In this document: piece after piece, positions 5,490 to 7,655 of the stretch
Layout of the letters: each line of letters opens with the position of its first letter
How positions within the stretch are numbered: the stretch's first letter is position 1
Assembly (NCBI GenBank): GCA_937874515.1
Contig: CALNBV010000215.1
Span: 1-7,655, forward strand
Direction of reading: 5' to 3'
Length of the DNA stretch: 7,655 nucleotides
Source of the DNA: an uncultured Paenibacillaceae bacterium
Lineage (GTDB): Bacteria; Bacillota; Bacilli; Aneurinibacillales; Aneurinibacillaceae
Translations under genes and position numbers: made by a program
The notes under the pieces: generated by a model
What the model was told of the DNA's origin: nothing
Databases searched by the model: none
What the model saw: the letters and a program-made list of their open reading frames with translations, nothing else

Positions 5490-6623
5490 TTAGTGGGTAT
5501 GGTGAACAGCACAACGATTGGGACCGATTTCTAATTCGAGCATTTCATCGGCTGTGGCCAGTTTGATTCCTTTATTAATGGCAAGAATATCAAGATAGTT
5601 TGGCGGTGTGACAGCGGAAGCAGATTTAGCTACTTCTTCCACAAACTCCTCAATGGACTTACCTTCCATGATATCATTGTTTTTGCGAATATCCCCTAAA
5701 AGGCTGCCAATATACCCCTCTGCATTCACCTCTTCAGCAAAGCTGGCATAATGGCCAGGCAACACAAGGACATCATCAGCAAATTGAGACACTTTGCTAT
5801 AAACGGTGTCATACAAATCTTTGGCCCACTCTCTGGCTTTACCACCTAAATCCGGGCGGCCTAAGCCACTGACAAAAATAGTATCCCCAGAGAAAAGGAG
5901 GCGGTTATTGATCAGGAATGAGACACTTCCAGGGGTATGGCCTGGCGTATTCACCACAACCACATCCAGTTGCACTTTTTCAAAATTAATTTGTTTATAG
6001 TTTTCTAAAGCTTCAAAGTCAAAGGTTGCCCCTTCACTTTTCATTACGTAATAGTTAGCTCCCGTTTGTTGGGCCAGTTCATGCCCCCCAGATATATGGT
6101 CTGCATGTAAATGGGAGTCAACAATATGGGTAATGGCAACCCCTTCTTTATCAGCAAGAGCAACAAATTCATCAATAAAACGGACAGGGTCTACAACTAA
6201 AGCTTCCTTGCCAGACACAATCATATAGGATAAGCAGCCTTTTCCCACACGGATAAATTGATAGACTTTCACATTTTCATCCTCATAGGCGGTAACAGGG
6301 TATAAATATTCACTCCAGGTTTTCATGCCCCCCAGTAAATAAGAGATGTCTAGTCCTTTTTCCTCAATTTTTTCCGCTATAAATTTTGCCGATCCTTCCT
6401 GGGCACAAACTACGACGATTTTTCGGTCTGTTGGAAGTTGATCAATAACGGGATCCACTCCATCAATTAATTCATAGTACGGGATATTTAAATGGGAAAC
6501 ATTGGCGCCTTCGATTTTCCAATCTTGAAAATCCTCTTCGTTACGCACATCTAGTAAGAATAATCCTTCTTCCTTTACCACCATTTGATTTAATTCTTGA
6601 GCCGTAATTCCCTGTAATGCCAT
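5490..6623 (-). CDS. Rhodanese-persulfide dioxygenase fusion (ETHE1/CstB-type)
   Basis: This 377-residue two-domain cytosolic enzyme is predicted to oxidise low-molecular-weight persulfides to sulfite with O2 and to move sulfane sulfur. The N-terminal rhodanese domain (~1-110) has LLDVRNEEDF and an active-site loop with Cys73 (VVCAQEGSAK). The C-terminal metallo-beta-lactamase domain (~118-377) has HLHADH (171-176), PGHTPGSVSF (His229), SGDTIF (Asp247), GLGRPDLGG and LPGHY (His291). The likely mononuclear iron ligands by ETHE1 analogy are His171, His229 and Asp247. The rhodanese lies before the dioxygenase, the reverse of S. aureus CstB and of dioxygenase-rhodanese fusions such as PRF. The start ATG 6623 has GGGGGGA upstream. 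It lies 24 nt after the TusA-rhodanese gene's last sense codon region, within the same operon. A glyoxalase II or lactonase role is less likely given the fused rhodanese and the sulfur neighbours. Confidence 0.88.
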   Translation of the reverse strand: MALQGITAQELNQMVVKEEGLFLLDVRNEEDFQDWKIEGANVSHLNIPYYELIDGVDPVIDQLPTDRKIVVVCAQEGSAKFIAEKIEEKGLDISYLLGGMKTWSEYLYPVTAYEDENVKVYQFIRVGKGCLSYMIVSGKEALVVDPVRFIDEFVALADKEGVAITHIVDSHLHADHISGGHELAQQTGANYYVMKSEGATFDFEALENYKQINFEKVQLDVVVVNTPGHTPGSVSFLINNRLLFSGDTIFVSGLGRPDLGGKAREWAKDLYDTVYSKVSQFADDVLVLPGHYASFAEEVNAEGYIGSLLGDIRKNNDIMEGKSIEEFVEEVAKSASAVTPPNYLDILAINKGIKLATADEMLELEIGPNRCAVHHTH

Positions 6624-6647
6624 TTCACATTCCCCCCATTTATCAAA

Positions 6648-7229
6648 TTAAATGACGTCTTCCTCTTCGACAGGTCCATCCCATTGAACCATCCCAGGCA
6701 ACACATTATACACTCTATTGAAACCTAACTTCTTCATATATTTGCAGGCATAATCACTGCGATTTCCTGTGCGGCAAATCACATAATAGGTCTCTTCTTG
6801 ATTAAACTTCGCCAGGTTTTCTGTAAAGTTGGATAGGGGAACATTGAAGGCAGTAGGTACATGGCCTAACATAAATTCAATATCTTCCCGAACATCCATA
6901 ATGTGAATAGGCTTCTCTGTTAACAGCTTTTTCAATTCGGTGTTGGTAATCACGTTAGGAAATAACATAGGTTCTTTTCTTACATGACTCATGGCTTTTA
7001 GAATATAGTGATGGGTTTTCTGATCTTCTGTAAAGGAATCATAGTAGCGGTCATTGGTTTCTGAAGTCCACCCCTTTAGCACCAGTTGAAAATTAAGGGT
7101 GTCTTCTGTAATGACTTCTACAATTTCCCCACCTTCCAGGCGATCCAAAGACTCTTTCAGTTGAACCAATACCATTGGGCAATCATAGCCTGAACAATCA
7201 ATGGTGGCGTGAATATTACAACTTGTCAT
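6648..7229 (-). CDS. TusA-rhodanese sulfurtransferase fusion (CstA-like)
   Basis: The 193-residue cytosolic sulfur carrier joins two sulfurtransferase domains. Residues ~8-80 are TusA/SirA-like: IDCSGYDCPMVLVQLKESL with the sulfur-binding Cys17. The usual CPXP motif reads CPMV, so the second proline is Val20. Residues ~92-190 form a single rhodanese domain (HIMDVREDIEFMLGHVPTAF), with catalytic Cys152 in the loop CRTGNRS and the end GMVQWDGP. Sulfane sulfur could pass between the two cysteines and on to the dioxygenase encoded next. S. aureus CstA combines the same domain types in a larger protein. The ribosome site GTGGGGA precedes ATG 7229, and the stop of the exporter gene is only 12 nt upstream, so the two are surely cotranscribed. 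Confidence 0.88.
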   Translation of the reverse strand: MTSCNIHATIDCSGYDCPMVLVQLKESLDRLEGGEIVEVITEDTLNFQLVLKGWTSETNDRYYDSFTEDQKTHHYILKAMSHVRKEPMLFPNVITNTELKKLLTEKPIHIMDVREDIEFMLGHVPTAFNVPLSNFTENLAKFNQEETYYVICRTGNRSDYACKYMKKLGFNRVYNVLPGMVQWDGPVEEEDVI

Positions 7230-7241
7230 AAGTCCCCACTC

Positions 7242-7655
7242 TCACTTTAACAATATTTCATACCAGATTTTCACAACCGTTGCTCCAATTAGTAGAAACA
7301 AAACATTTTGTAACACTTTCACATTCATTTTTTTGCTCAACCCCGCACCCAGGGGGGCCACCAGCAAACTGGCAACCACCATGACAATGGAAGGGACTAA
7401 CAGCATATGCCCCCCAAATAGTTTCCCTGCTGTTGAACCAATGGAAGAGATAAAGGTAATGGCAAGGGAGGAACCAATAGCCACTCTTGTTGGGATTTTT
7501 AAGAGGACAAGCATCACAGGCACTGTAATAAATGCCCCTGCTGCACCCACGATTCCCGAGGCAGTCCCAACAATTAATGATGAAATAACCGCCAAACCCT
7601 TATTAAAATCAACGGTTGTACCTTCTCCCTTTTCATCCCCTTTTTTCGGCAACAG
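7242..7655 (-). CDS. TauE/SafE-family anion exporter, C-terminal part (5' end outside window)
   Basis: The visible 137 residues are the C-terminal half of a membrane permease. The frame stays open to the window edge, and the family's usual length is about 250-270 residues, so the start lies outside. A TTG at 7652-7650 is an internal leucine codon, not a start. A charged cytoplasmic loop (PKKGDEKGEG) is followed by four hydrophobic segments. The second TauE repeat is recognisable: ASGIVGAAGAFITVPVMLVL, then RVAIGSSLAITFISSIGSTA. The family exports sulfite, sulfonates and related anions. Position just before two sulfane-sulfur enzymes suggests export of the sulfite made by the dioxygenase, as proposed for TauE in the staphylococcal cst locus. 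The operon promoter and any CstR-like repressor gene would lie beyond the right edge. Confidence 0.85.
   Translation of the reverse strand: MLPKKGDEKGEGTTVDFNKGLAVISSLIVGTASGIVGAAGAFITVPVMLVLLKIPTRVAIGSSLAITFISSIGSTAGKLFGGHMLLVPSIVMVVASLLVAPLGAGLSKKMNVKVLQNVLFLLIGATVVKIWYEILLK

Noticed and set aside
5806..6000. Plus-strand open frame of 64 codons inside the dioxygenase gene
   Set aside because: It is a reverse-strand reading of the conserved metallo-beta-lactamase motifs.
1..7655. tRNA, rRNA, CRISPR array, known riboswitch
   Set aside because: No cloverleaf, rRNA-like stretch, regularly spaced direct repeats or recognised riboswitch core was seen on either strand.

Overview
The window looks like chromosomal DNA of a low-GC Gram-positive bacterium of the Bacillaceae type (Bacillota). 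The grounds are purine-rich Shine-Dalgarno sequences before nearly every gene, an AT-rich composition, a NreBC-like two-component system, and Cst-like sulfur-handling proteins. No species can be named from the sequence alone.

Left part (1-577) is degraded, gene-poor DNA. It holds a palindromic element with two small hairpins sharing the core GGCTACGCC. Next to it is the wreck of a zinc-dependent alcohol dehydrogenase gene that keeps its ribosome site, its first ~25 codons and its structural-zinc cysteine cluster, but has lost what lay between and everything after. About 270 bases with no supportable gene follow. Then comes a minus-strand orphan gene (578-1342) whose protein resembles PD-(D/E)XK nuclease folds.

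Middle part (1497-3684): a plus-strand flavoprotein related to sulfide:quinone oxidoreductases, a likely unannotated 55-codon minus-strand gene overlapping its 3' end, and a plus-strand class I methyltransferase of the trans-aconitate methyltransferase type. The last two diverge from a compact AT-rich region with overlapping candidate promoters and inverted repeats. The methyltransferase ribosome site lies in an 11-bp stem. A strong bidirectional terminator (3697-3740) separates this part from the convergent operon to the right.

Right part (3746-7655) is one minus-strand operon, read right to left: TauE/SafE anion exporter (cut by the window edge), TusA-rhodanese sulfurtransferase, rhodanese-persulfide dioxygenase fusion, PAS-type sensor histidine kinase, NarL-type response regulator. 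Gaps are 12, 18 and 69 nt, then an 8-nt overlap. From family knowledge, the first three would relay sulfane sulfur, oxidise it to sulfite and export the sulfite. The kinase has the same C-X2-C-X11-C spacing as the Fe-S oxygen sensor NreB but lacks the fourth cysteine. Its ribosome site is paired with a near-perfect anti-Shine-Dalgarno sequence. The most interesting idea here is a persulfide-detoxification operon carrying its own NreBC-like redox sensor. The SQR-like flavoprotein 2.8 kb from the dioxygenase gene could feed sulfane sulfur into the same pathway, though it is a separate transcription unit.
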